The notes beneath the pieces are model-generated. The model was not told the DNA's origin and did not search any database. It saw only the letters and a program-made list of their open reading frames with translations. 64,000 nt of DNA from the NCBI GenBank assembly GCA_963743285.1, contig CAVUPF010000011.1:1-64000 (forward strand), given 5' to 3'. Below are positions 50,321 through 58,726 of this stretch, piece by piece (positions within the stretch are counted from its first letter, which is position 1; each line of letters starts with the position of its first letter). A program made the position numbers and the translations under genes. The stretch comes from CAVUPF01 sp963743285. Its GTDB lineage: Bacteria > Actinomycetota > Thermoleophilia > Solirubrobacterales > 70-9.

Positions 50321-51450
50321 GGGTTAAATCCTCCCAGCTCGAAGGCGACCCGGGCCCCGCCCAGAGGCGAGTCCTCCACCCAGATCCGCCCGCCGTGCAG
50401 CTCGACGATCGAGCGGGCGATCGCCAGCCCCAGCCCGCTGCCTCCCGAGCCGCGGTCCCGCGCCGCCTCGCTGCGGTGAAAGCGCTCGAAGACCCGCTCC
50501 CGTTCGGTCGGGGCGATCCCCGCTCCGTCGTCATCGACGCGGATCGTCAGCCGCGAGCCGTGCCTCAGGGCGGAGATCGCGACCTGCCCGCGGGGGCCGG
50601 CGTGGCGGCGGGCGTTGCCGAGCAGGTTGCGGATCACCTGGGTCAGCCGGTCGGGATCGGCGCGCAGGGTGCCGGCCGCCAGCTCGCCGACCGCAACGCC
50701 GCCCCCCGACTGCTCCGCGGCAAGGCGGCGCAGGTAGGGCGCGAGCGCGATCTCGCGGCGCTGCAGCGGTGCGGCCTCATCGAGGCGGGCCAGGGTGAGC
50801 AGGTCCTCGACCAGTCGCTCGATCCGCCCCATCTCTCTCAGCACCACGCCCTCCACCCGGCGCACCTCATCGGGCTCGATCCGATCGCTGCGGGCCAGCA
50901 CCTCGAGCTGGCCGCGAATCGCGGTCAGCGGGGTGCGCAGCTCGTGGGAGGCATCGGAGACGAACTGGCGTTGGCGCGAGAAGGCATCGTCGAGGCGGTC
51001 CAGCATGTGGTCAAAGGCCTCGGCGAGGGTTCGCACCTCGACCGCCGCCGAACCCTCGGAGCCGATCCGCGGGGTCAGCTCGCCGGCGTTAACCGCGGTG
51101 GCGGTGGCGGCCATCCGCCGCAGCGGGGCGGCGGTGCGGGCGGCGAGCAGGTAGCCGGCGAGCAGCGCCGCGGCGAGGCTGATCGCGCCGGTGATCAGGA
51201 AGGTCCTCGCCACCTCGGCCTGGGCCGCTTCGACCGGCGAGAGCGGGGCGCTCTCGCCGCGGTCCCGATCGGCCGGCTGCTCGGGCAGTCCGGCGGCCTC
51301 GCGGCGCTCCTCGTGCCTGATCACGGTCGACTCCTCGCTCATCTCACGGTGCACGGAGATGTAGAGCGCCCCGAAGGCGATCGAGACGATCGCGGCGATC
51401 GAGAGCGCCAGCCGGCCGCGCAGGCCGAGGCGCAGCCAGGCGCCCCTCAT
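50302..51450 (-). CDS. HAMP-domain sensor histidine kinase
   Basis: 382 aa. Two transmembrane helices flank a short (about 70 aa) extracytoplasmic sensor (VHREMSEESTVIRHEERREA). HAMP follows, then the H box FVSDASHELRTPLTAIRGQLEVL near residue 165 (phospho-His), N box VIRNLLGNARRHAG near 270, and G boxes VDDDGAGIAPTERE and GSGGSGLGLAIARSIVELHGG. Coupled with the response regulator by 4 bp. The 3' end overlaps the DoxX-Rieske gene end by 19 bp. Confidence 0.94.
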   Translation of the reverse strand: MRGAWLRLGLRGRLALSIAAIVSIAFGALYISVHREMSEESTVIRHEERREAAGLPEQPADRDRGESAPLSPVEAAQAEVARTFLITGAISLAAALLAGYLLAARTAAPLRRMAATATAVNAGELTPRIGSEGSAAVEVRTLAEAFDHMLDRLDDAFSRQRQFVSDASHELRTPLTAIRGQLEVLARSDRIEPDEVRRVEGVVLREMGRIERLVEDLLTLARLDEAAPLQRREIALAPYLRRLAAEQSGGGVAVGELAAGTLRADPDRLTQVIRNLLGNARRHAGPRGQVAISALRHGSRLTIRVDDDGAGIAPTERERVFERFHRSEAARDRGSGGSGLGLAIARSIVELHGGRIWVEDSPLGGARVAFELGGFNPQLGTA

Positions 51451-52235
51451 CCCCGTTTTTCAGCCAGCCGGTAGCCGACCGAGCGCACCGTCTCGATCGG
51501 CGCCGGGGAGTCGGGCAGGGCGAGGCGTCGGCGCAGGTAGCCGATGTAGACCTGGACCACGTTGGTGCCCGGATCGTGTTCATAGCCCCAGACCGCGGCG
51601 AGGATCTCGCTGCGCGTGCAGACCCGGCCGGCGTGGCGCATCAGGTGGGCGAGGAGCTCGGACTCCCGCTCGGCTAGCCGCACCGAGAGGCCGTCGCGCT
51701 CGGCCCGCCGGGCCAGCAGGTCGAGCCGGATGCCGCCCGCCTCCAGGGTCGTCGCCGCCTTGGCGTCGGGCTGGCGCAGGTGGGCCCTGATCCGGGCCGC
51801 CAGCTCCTCGAAGGAGAAGGGCTTGCTGACGTAGTCGGTGGCGCCGCGGTCGAGTCCCTCGACCCGGCTTGCCACCTCCTCCTTGGCAGTCAGCAGGATC
51901 ACCGGCAGGGCCGGCTTGGCGGCCCGGATCGCGGCCAGCACCTCGATCCCGTCGCGCCGTGGAAGCATCCGGTCGAGGATCACCAGGTCGACGGCCTGGG
52001 TGAGGGCGAGGCGCTCTCCCTGCGGGCCGTCGCTGGCGGTGAGGACCGTGTAGCCCTCCGCCTCAAGGCCGCGCTTGAGGAAGTCGGCGATCGCCGCTTC
52101 GTCCTCGACGACCAGGATCTTTTTGTCGCCGATGCTCGTCGGGCAGAGGTCCGACTGGTCCGTAAGTTCCTCTACCTCTGCAGCCTCGGAGGGACCGCCG
52201 GCAACCTCGCGCCGGCTGCCGCGATGGTCGGTCAT
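51447..52235 (-). CDS. OmpR/PhoB-type response regulator
   Basis: 262 aa with an N-terminal extension of about 38 residues before KILVVEDEAAIADFLKRGLE. The receiver has DE near 45, the phospho-Asp in DLVILDRMLPRRDG, Thr in LLTAKEE and Lys in YVSKPFSFEEL. The winged helix RLAERESELLAHLMRHAGRVCTRSEILAAVWGY and VVQVYIGYLRRRL is typical of OmpR/PhoB. Overlaps the kinase start by 4 bp and the small membrane gene on the other side by 4 bp, giving a four-gene operon with the phosphodiester glycosidase-like gene. Confidence 0.94.
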   Translation of the reverse strand: MTDHRGSRREVAGGPSEAAEVEELTDQSDLCPTSIGDKKILVVEDEAAIADFLKRGLEAEGYTVLTASDGPQGERLALTQAVDLVILDRMLPRRDGIEVLAAIRAAKPALPVILLTAKEEVASRVEGLDRGATDYVSKPFSFEELAARIRAHLRQPDAKAATTLEAGGIRLDLLARRAERDGLSVRLAERESELLAHLMRHAGRVCTRSEILAAVWGYEHDPGTNVVQVYIGYLRRRLALPDSPAPIETVRSVGYRLAEKRG

Positions 52236-52441
52236 TCGGCAGCCCGGCGCCGCGATACCAGCCTTGCAAAGCCGATCCAGAGCAAACCGGCGAGCAGCAG
52301 CGGCAGGCCGAAGAAGCCGACCACGCCGAGCCCGGAGGCGAGGTGCAAGACGACCGCGGCGAGGGCGATCGCCGCGATCAGGTCGGCCAGCAGGGCGCGG
52401 CGGGCACGGGCCGCGGGGGAGATGCGCCGCGCGGAGATCAT
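52232..52441 (-). CDS. Small two-helix membrane protein, 69 aa
   Basis: Two hydrophobic helices (LLADLIAAIALAAVVLHLASG and GFFGLPLLLAGLLWIGFARLV) with basic ends. Overlaps by 4 bp both the glycosidase-like gene upstream and the response regulator downstream. It may be an accessory of the two-component system, as small membrane peptides sometimes are; no family is recognised. Confidence 0.65.
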   Translation of the reverse strand: MISARRISPAARARRALLADLIAAIALAAVVLHLASGLGVVGFFGLPLLLAGLLWIGFARLVSRRRAAE

Positions 52442-53595
52442 CGGCCCTTTGCTTCGCCGCGCGAGTAAACCGCGAAGAAGTCGCGTTCGTCGGGGGTCAG
52501 GTAGCGATCGGCAGGCCGGTAGATTTCGGGCAGCAGCTTGGAGGGGTCAAGGGCTCCAGGACGGCGATAGGTATTGAAGCTGACCCAGTCTTCGTTGATG
52601 TCGAGCTCCATCGCGCGCACGGCGCCGGCGCGGCGCAGGATTTCGGCCAGCGAGCCGACCGTCTGGTAGTTCGCGACGGCGTAGATCAGGTTGCCATGGC
52701 GGTCGATCCCGAGCCCCGAGCGCCAGACGCGCACCGCGTTGTTGACCGTTTCCCCCCATTCGGGGCCGTTGCTGAGGTTGGGGTTAAGGCGCCCTGCGTA
52801 GATGATCGGCGGCAGGTTCTGCTTGGCGAACCAGATCTTGGGGCCAGCGGTGGGGCCGCCGTGCCAGCGGACGATGTCGACCCTGCCGTCGCGGTACTCG
52901 ATCAGGGTCGCGATGCCGTCGACCATCGAGGCGACGACCTGGCCGCGGTAGATCAGCCCGGCGTTTGAGGTTTCCAGCGGGAAGCCGCCGTTGAAGGTTG
53001 CGACCAATCGCCCCCGCATCGCGGGCGGCACCTCGGCCGGGCCGCGGTGGGAGATTTCTGGCGGCTCGGCGAGCCCGGGGGTGTAGACGAGCTCGGTCTG
53101 CTTTGAGTCGATCCAGGCGACCCCGGCGAGGAATCGGGGGTATTCCCGGGAGCTGCGGAAGCTCGTCAGTAGGACCGGTGGTTCGGGGCCCGCGTCGGCC
53201 GCCGCCGCGTGCCAGACGCCCTCGCCGGGCAGGGCCGGGTGGATCACGGGCTTGATCGGAGCTGGGCGGTAGACCTGGGCCGAGCCTTCGGCGCCGACCC
53301 CGACCTGCGGCAGCGAGCTCAGTGTCGGGCCCCCCTTGGCGGGGGCGCTCAGCGTGTAGTACCAGTCCTCGATCTGGGAAACGACGCCATTGCCACCGTG
53401 GGCGCGCATCCACTCGACGCTGGCGATTTCGAAGCTCAAGTTGCGATAGCCGCTCACCGCGCTCAGGTAGGAGAGCCCGGCGGGCACCAGGCAGATCGCC
53501 GTCGCCAGAAGCACAACGCGGCGCAGCCGCCGCCAGGGCGGGACGCGGTCAGGAGGCTGGCGCCGGGCGGAAACGGTCACGCGACGAGGCTGCAC
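52438..53595 (-). CDS. Phosphodiester glycosidase (NAGPA)-domain secreted/anchored protein
   Basis: 385 aa. A basic N-terminus and one membrane helix (about residues 28-48). The extracytoplasmic domain shows VATFNGGFP near 205, TLIEYRDGRVDIVRWHGG, RVWRSGLGIDRHGNLIY near 295 and AMELDINEDWVSFNTY near 328, which match the NAGPA/phosphodiester-glycosidase family of actinobacteria. It is the first gene of the operon with the small membrane protein, response regulator and kinase. Possible role in cell-wall glycan turnover. Confidence 0.8.
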   Translation of the reverse strand: MQPRRVTVSARRQPPDRVPPWRRLRRVVLLATAICLVPAGLSYLSAVSGYRNLSFEIASVEWMRAHGGNGVVSQIEDWYYTLSAPAKGGPTLSSLPQVGVGAEGSAQVYRPAPIKPVIHPALPGEGVWHAAAADAGPEPPVLLTSFRSSREYPRFLAGVAWIDSKQTELVYTPGLAEPPEISHRGPAEVPPAMRGRLVATFNGGFPLETSNAGLIYRGQVVASMVDGIATLIEYRDGRVDIVRWHGGPTAGPKIWFAKQNLPPIIYAGRLNPNLSNGPEWGETVNNAVRVWRSGLGIDRHGNLIYAVANYQTVGSLAEILRRAGAVRAMELDINEDWVSFNTYRRPGALDPSKLLPEIYRPADRYLTPDERDFFAVYSRGEAKGR

Positions 53596-53875
53596 AGCGC
53601 CGCTGAACAGCGCTTAAGAAGCTCCTTAGGATGTTCACATCTTTTGGCGCGGTCTCGGCTAGGGACCGGCTAACCCGAGGTTATGGTCCGGACGCTCCGG
53701 TTGCGGCAATCGACTATTGGAGACAACGCAGCGGGTCTTGGAGCGAACCATCCGACTACACATTCCAGTCGGGTTGAGCCAACCCATCATGCGGAGTCGG
53801 ATTCAAACCTAGCGCTCGCCATTAGCCGAGGAGCTGGTGCATCGACTTGGGTCTACTTTGGAGTCAAGTTTGCGC
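53596..53875. other. 280-bp intergenic region between glycosidase-like and kelch genes
   Basis: No credible gene. It holds an A/T-richer promoter-like stretch next to the glycosidase start (TTAAGAAGCTCCTTAGGA at 53614-53631), the motif CCGGCTAACCC at 53666-53676 and its inverse TTAGCCG at 53822-53828. A weak tRNA-T-arm-like string is at about 53803-53820 but lacks paired arms. Confidence 0.4.
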
Positions 53876-55933
53876 TCAACCCGTGTAGGGGTGTGTCGGG
53901 GTAGTCCGGTTGGGGGCCAAGAGGTCAAAACCGTCGGGGATGTGCAGGTAGCCAGGACCACGGCCCGGGGTGCCGGTGTGGCCGTACTGCCAGATGATCT
54001 TCTTCGTATGCGGGTCGATGATCACGACCCGGTCGCTGTAGTCGTCGTTGGCGGCGATCAGCCCGCCTGGGATACGCTCGGCGAGGCTCGGGTGGTTGAG
54101 CATCCCAGGCCCGGAGGAGGGATGGTAGGACCAGAAGATCTTCCCGGCGCGGTTGAATTCATAGATCCCGCCCGGCTTGGCATAGTTGGCGACCAGGTAG
54201 CGGCTGGGCCCGAGCTGCTGGGGGTCGGACGGGTAGGAGATCGGCAGCTTCACGCTCCACAGAAGCTTGCCCTGCTGGGTGTATTCGTCCATATAGGAAC
54301 CGTCCACCTCAGAGACGAGGATGTTGCCATCGCGCAGCGGGGTATCGCCGTTAGGTTCCCCGAGGTGGCGGGGTGGTTCGTGGGTGCATACACCGGGGCT
54401 TTCCGCCACAGGGCTGCCGATTTCTTGCAGCACCTTCTTCGCCTCAGAGATGATCAGGACTCGGCAGTTCTGCGCGTCGGCGACGGAGACATTGCCGTCG
54501 CCCAGGAGGTAGGCGTCGTCGGGCTCCCGCAGATATCCGGGTTCTGAGCCAGCGACCCCGGCATGCCCATAGGACCACTCCAACCTGCCCGACGGGAAGG
54601 CGAGCTGGACGACACGCTCGTTTTGCTCCTCATTGGAGATGATCCCGGTGCCGTGGTGGGTGAAGAAGGCGTCGTCGGGGAAGTAAAAGCCCCCCGGGGG
54701 AGCCGGGTGGGCGTGGGACGGAAAGGTCCAGAGAATCTGTTTGCGGGCGTTGATGAGGATCAGCCGATCATTGCCACGGTCGGCGATTAGCATGCGGCCG
54801 GCGAAAGGGTAGGAGCTGCCGGCTGTCGCTTGACTTACGGGGTTGAGTTCCGTCGCCGTTTTCGTCGCGACCGGTTCACGATGCAGTTTGAGGGTGATGA
54901 TCGTCCGCAGGGGATTTTCCCCGACACCGATACCGCCCAATAGATAGGCGGTCGAGCCGACCGTGGCGGCGGCGCCGTCGGCGACTGGGAGGGGAAGCCG
55001 GCCAGCTGGTGACACGCTCCCGCTGCTTGGGTCAAAGCGCAAGATTCCGTCGCTAGGCGAGCCGTTGACGTACCCGCCAAGGATGAAGATGCGCCCGCCG
55101 AGAACGACCGCGCTGGCATGGGAGAGCGCCCGGGGAAGGTGACCGATTACCCGGGCGGCTCGGGCCCGCGGGTTGACTTCCTGGATCGCATCGCTGGCGG
55201 CGCCGCTCGCGGTCTCGCCGCCGAAGGTATAGATCCGCTCGCCGAGCGCCGCCACTGCCAAATAGCGGGCGGGGGCCGGGAGAGCCGTGATCTGGCTGAA
55301 GCTCTTACCGTCGGTGGTCTGAAGGACAGAGTCGATCGGCTTACTTCCGTTATAGCCGCCGAGCACGTAGGCGCTGGCGCCGATCGTCACCGCACTGAGG
55401 TCGGAGCGAACGCTCGGCAGGCGTCCGACCTGGTGCGCGGTTGTGCCCGAGGCAATCGTTCCGCTCGGTGCCGGCAGCGTCTGGACCGCATCGGTGCTGA
55501 GCGCGGTGCCGCCTCCGAAGACGAGCACCTGGCCGCCGAGCGCTACGGCAGCGGCGTCATGCAGCGGAGCGCTCAGGGCGCCCGCTTCTTGAAGCTTGCC
55601 GGTCCTGGTGTCCAGGTTGAAGACCCCGCTGACCGAGGCGGCGGTGGAGTCGAGCCCGCCGAGGATCAGCGGCCCGCCGGGCAACCCGACGACCGACTCG
55701 CCTGAGATCGGTGCCGGGAGGGGGGTCGGGGCGGTGCGTGCGATGAGGGTCGTCCGTGTTGTGGAGGTATGTTCGCCAGCTGCTCCACCGGAGCCTTGGG
55801 TCGCCAACACGACGATGACGAGAAGGGCCCCAGCTGCGACGATCGCTGCGATGAGGCGGCGCCTGCGCCGGGCGCCTGCGGGGACGGCTCGCGTCCTTCG
55901 CCGTCGAGGTCGGGGGGCTGGTGAGTGCTGCAT
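53876..55933 (-). CDS. Membrane-anchored kelch-repeat + beta-propeller surface protein
   Basis: 685 aa. Basic N-terminus, one membrane helix (residues about 27-47), then about six kelch-like repeats to residue 335 (for example AAVALGGQVLVFGGG, SAVTIGASAYVLGGYNG, AVAALGERIYTFGGE, SAVVLGGRIFILGGY, AATVGSTAYLLGGIG). The second half is a different propeller with NHL/arylsulfotransferase-like strands (RMLIADRGNDRLILINARKQILWTF, PDDAYLLGDGNVSVADAQNCRVLIIS). Both propellers are extracytoplasmic. Ligand or partner unknown. An ATAACTCTCACCAGG site lies 50 bp upstream. Confidence 0.8.
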   Translation of the reverse strand: MQHSPAPRPRRRRTRAVPAGARRRRRLIAAIVAAGALLVIVVLATQGSGGAAGEHTSTTRTTLIARTAPTPLPAPISGESVVGLPGGPLILGGLDSTAASVSGVFNLDTRTGKLQEAGALSAPLHDAAAVALGGQVLVFGGGTALSTDAVQTLPAPSGTIASGTTAHQVGRLPSVRSDLSAVTIGASAYVLGGYNGSKPIDSVLQTTDGKSFSQITALPAPARYLAVAALGERIYTFGGETASGAASDAIQEVNPRARAARVIGHLPRALSHASAVVLGGRIFILGGYVNGSPSDGILRFDPSSGSVSPAGRLPLPVADGAAATVGSTAYLLGGIGVGENPLRTIITLKLHREPVATKTATELNPVSQATAGSSYPFAGRMLIADRGNDRLILINARKQILWTFPSHAHPAPPGGFYFPDDAFFTHHGTGIISNEEQNERVVQLAFPSGRLEWSYGHAGVAGSEPGYLREPDDAYLLGDGNVSVADAQNCRVLIISEAKKVLQEIGSPVAESPGVCTHEPPRHLGEPNGDTPLRDGNILVSEVDGSYMDEYTQQGKLLWSVKLPISYPSDPQQLGPSRYLVANYAKPGGIYEFNRAGKIFWSYHPSSGPGMLNHPSLAERIPGGLIAANDDYSDRVVIIDPHTKKIIWQYGHTGTPGRGPGYLHIPDGFDLLAPNRTTPTHPYTG

Positions 55934-55982
55934 CCGGCGAGCCTTTGACAGGCCGGTTAAAAGGGGCTAAAGGTAGGCGAAG

Positions 55983-55997
55983 ATAACTCTCACCAGG
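55983..55997. promoter_or_regulatory. ATAACTCTCACCAGG site upstream of the kelch gene
   Basis: Carries a CTCTCA/TGAGAG half-site and closely matches ATAACTCTCTCATCAGG at 60144-60160 (2-nt insertion, one mismatch). Located 50 bp upstream of the kelch gene start. Probably recognised by the same factor as the palindrome at 49126. Confidence 0.45.
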
Positions 55998-56091
55998 AGC
56001 TCGTCCACCGCCCGAAGGATTGGCTACCGCGCGGTTGCCTCCCAGGAGTACTCATGCCGCTGGCTTGTGCTTGGTGTGCCCGGCGACGCGA

Positions 56092-56328
56092 TCATCGTTG
56101 ATAACGCCCGACCGATTCCCGACGGGAGGACAGGGACTTGAGCCGAAGAGCGAGGGTCGGGCAGGCGTCGGCCGCCCGTCGTGCATGTTCGAGCAGGTCA
56201 GACGGGATCGGGCGATCGTCGATGATCGGGTAACCCCAGTCGTCGAGGACTATCCACTCGGGGAACAGTTCGGCGCAGAGGCCATGGGCCTCGCAAGCGA
56301 TCGGATTGATCTGCAGATGCCTACTCAA
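56092..56328 (-). CDS. 3Fe-4S-type ferredoxin
   Basis: 78 aa, usual size for the actinobacterial single-cluster ferredoxins. Cluster ligands: C12-x5-C18 in IACEAHGLCAELFP, where the middle Cys of a 4Fe-4S motif is replaced by His (CxxHxxC), plus the Cys of ADACPTLAL near residue 56. Its ATG overlaps the stop of the NuoF-like gene by 4 bp. It probably passes electrons between the NuoF-like flavin subunit and the membrane heme protein of the same operon. Confidence 0.9.
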   Translation of the reverse strand: MSRHLQINPIACEAHGLCAELFPEWIVLDDWGYPIIDDRPIPSDLLEHARRAADACPTLALRLKSLSSRRESVGRYQR

Positions 56329-57629
56329 GCTTCTTCCATCTCGAGTTCTGGCCGATCCGGCAGGGGCAGGACGTTCTCGAGTCCGACTTCTGCCGAACAG
56401 CGATGGTGTCGCTCATGCAAGTCGATCTCATCGGCGAAGACCGCCAGGGCGCTGGCGATGAAGCGAACGGCTCCGTCGGGGTGATGGCATGCGCCTCGTC
56501 CGGGGATGTCGGCGCTCCACCGTTCAATCTGGTGGTGGGCGCCGGCGTCTGCCTGGCCAGTGCCGATCTGCCCGAGAAGTTCGGCGACGGCCGCGAGCCC
56601 ATGGATACAGGGCCCGCACTGTCCCGCTGACTGCTCGGCCAGGTAGCGGGCGGCGCGAGCGCTCTCAACCACCCCGCAGGCCGAGATTGGCAAGGCCACG
56701 ATCACACCTGGGCCGAGATTGGCGCCTGCCGTCCGCAACGTCGTGTGCCCGAGGGATAGTCGGAGTGCGGAATCGACGCGACGCCACGAGCCTCCGTAGC
56801 CGCCGATCAGAAAGGCCTGAAGCGGCCCGGTCGGGCCGCCCGCCGCCTCCAACACCTCTGTGAGCGGTGTTCCACAATCCACCTCATAGACCCCGGGTGA
56901 GACAACGGCGCCTGCCAACGTGATCAGGATCGAGCCCGAGTCCTCAGCGGTGCCCACGCTCCGGTACCAGCTCTCCCCGAACCGAGAGATGAGCGCGAGA
57001 TTCGCAAGTGTCTCGACATTCAGGATCAGCGTCGGCCGCCCGCCCACGCCGCGCTCGAACGGGCGCGGCGGCACGAACGCGGGCTTGCCCGGGCCACCGT
57101 TTAAGTAGTCGACCAAGGCGCTCTCCTCCCCGGCGACGTAGCCGCCGGGGACTCTAATGATGTCGGGGCGCAACCGATCGGCATCAGCTCCCTCACGCTC
57201 TTCAACCGCCCGGGTGATTGCGGCCAGCACGTCAGAGGCTTCCTGCTTGACGCAGATGATCGCCTCGCCTGCGTCCACGGCCGCAGCGGCTGTGGCGATG
57301 CCGTCCAGCACCAGGTGCGGAGAGCCGGCGAGCAGAAGCCCGTCCTTCTGGCTGGCAGGCTCCCCCTCCGCGCCGTTGGCCACGACAATCGCCCCTGCGG
57401 GGCCAGCCGCGACGGCTCCCAACTTCTCGCCCGTGGAAAAGCCCGCGCCGCCACGGCCCGTCAATCCGCTTTGCTCCACGGTCTCGATCAACTCCGGACC
57501 GGCATCGGGCTTGGGCCAGGGCAAGGGGCCAAATCGCTCGACGTGCTCATCGAGACTGATCGGCCGATCGAGACCCACTCCTGCCAGGAGGCGGGGGAGC
57601 CCGGCGGGACCGGCAGCCACGGCGCTCAC
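56325..57629 (-). CDS. NuoF-like flavin/Fe-S oxidoreductase subunit
   Basis: 434 aa, GTG start. FMN/NADH-binding domain: GLTGRGGAGFSTGEKLGAV near residue 55, NGAEGEPASQKDGLLL near 85 and VAGEESALVDYLNG near 160. An SLBB domain follows (GAVVSPGVYEVDCGTPLTEVLEAAGG near 245). The Fe-S region QSAGQCGPCIHGL has only two of the three Cys of the CxxCxxC motif, with a further Cys in GRGACHHPDG. No NuoE or NuoG neighbours exist, so it is not part of complex I. It overlaps genes on both sides by 4 bp. Confidence 0.85.
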   Translation of the reverse strand: MSAVAAGPAGLPRLLAGVGLDRPISLDEHVERFGPLPWPKPDAGPELIETVEQSGLTGRGGAGFSTGEKLGAVAAGPAGAIVVANGAEGEPASQKDGLLLAGSPHLVLDGIATAAAAVDAGEAIICVKQEASDVLAAITRAVEEREGADADRLRPDIIRVPGGYVAGEESALVDYLNGGPGKPAFVPPRPFERGVGGRPTLILNVETLANLALISRFGESWYRSVGTAEDSGSILITLAGAVVSPGVYEVDCGTPLTEVLEAAGGPTGPLQAFLIGGYGGSWRRVDSALRLSLGHTTLRTAGANLGPGVIVALPISACGVVESARAARYLAEQSAGQCGPCIHGLAAVAELLGQIGTGQADAGAHHQIERWSADIPGRGACHHPDGAVRFIASALAVFADEIDLHERHHRCSAEVGLENVLPLPDRPELEMEEA

Positions 57630-58726
57630 CGGGCGACGCCCCCCGCCGACTGGGCGTGCACGGTTCCTGAGACGATCCCGTCGGTTTCGCTGACCGAGAC
57701 GGAGATCCTCAACTCGATCGGCGCACCCCCTCCGTTAGACACCTTCGCGAGTATCTGCTTGCCCTGCAGCGAGAGAACCTGCCCCCGATAGAGCGTCGGC
57801 TGTCCGACCGGCCCCAGTGTTACCAAGCTCTGGCTCATTGAAACCCCGCCGCCTTCTAGCGGTTGACCGACGATGCGCACGTCGAGCTGCCCAGAGGCGC
57901 CAGAGCTCATCTTCATCGCGAGCTCAACCGTCACCAGGCCCGCCGCAGATTCGGCGCTTTGGTGGATTGAGCCATCGAGGCGCGCGCTGAACGGCGCGTG
58001 CAGGGCGCCGCCCCGAGTCGTTGCGGAGGTGCTCGGTTGGGCCGAAGCCAGCAGCGAGGGCGGCGTTCCGGCCTTGCTGGCCCAACCGGAGGCCAGCGGC
58101 CCGCCGAAGAGCCAGAACAGCAGCGCGAACGGTCCGACGCCGAGCAGGCTCGCGGCGAGCTTGCGCCGAGCGGGATGGGTCGGCCAGCCGAAGAAAGTCC
58201 GCCAACCAGCTGCGGTGAGCACGGCCACCAGGCACGTGGCGCTCAGCGCGAGCATCCACGGTTCCTGGGTGTCGGTGCCGCTGCCAAGACCGTGCAGGAG
58301 GGCCAGGGGCCAAGACGCGTAGGCGGCCCAGTGCACGACACGCCAGGTTCGATGCCCCAGGCGCCGGCGCATCATGCTTGTCAAGGCGACGGCGACGAGG
58401 ATGTCGAAGGCCAACGTGCCCATCCCAATCCACAGCGGCCGGTAGGGAGTGATAAACGGGATCACCGCGTCTGTGAGGCTGATCGGGGCGAAGCTGTCGG
58501 CGACCGCGGTGAGGATGTGCAGGACTACTGTCACTAGCGCCAGAAGCGAGACGTTGCGATGCAGGGCATCGACCACGAAACGGGGCCAGCGCTCGCTGTG
58601 CCAGCGGCTCAGGTCGATGATCCCGAGCACCAGCGCCACGGTCAGGAGTAGCAGCGAGACCGCTCCCGCACCGCGGGTCAGGTACCACCACTCGCTCGGG
58701 CTGGGGCTGGCGAGTGGGATGCTCAC
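57626..58726 (-). CDS. Ferric-reductase-like bis-heme membrane protein with extracytoplasmic domain
   Basis: 366 aa from GTG at 58726. Six helices in residues 12-225. Two His pairs mark b-heme sites: H-x13-H in LHRNVSLLALVTVVLHILT and H-x12-H in VHWAAYASWPLALLHGLG. From about 240 a soluble beta-rich domain follows (HAPFSARLDGSIHQSAESA; VTVELAMKMSSGASGQLDVRI) with an SGAS motif at 57893-57904 that loosely resembles the FMN-attachment motif of flavinylated proteins, but the upstream Asp is absent. It overlaps apbE upstream and the NuoF-like gene downstream by 4 bp. Confidence 0.8.
   Translation of the reverse strand: MSIPLASPSPSEWWYLTRGAGAVSLLLLTVALVLGIIDLSRWHSERWPRFVVDALHRNVSLLALVTVVLHILTAVADSFAPISLTDAVIPFITPYRPLWIGMGTLAFDILVAVALTSMMRRRLGHRTWRVVHWAAYASWPLALLHGLGSGTDTQEPWMLALSATCLVAVLTAAGWRTFFGWPTHPARRKLAASLLGVGPFALLFWLFGGPLASGWASKAGTPPSLLASAQPSTSATTRGGALHAPFSARLDGSIHQSAESAAGLVTVELAMKMSSGASGQLDVRIVGQPLEGGGVSMSQSLVTLGPVGQPTLYRGQVLSLQGKQILAKVSNGGGAPIELRISVSVSETDGIVSGTVHAQSAGGVAR

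Noticed and set aside
53795..53850. Possible second tRNA remnant (T-arm-like GGATTCAAACC)
   Set aside because: Arms do not pair and no anticodon arm can be drawn; likely chance.
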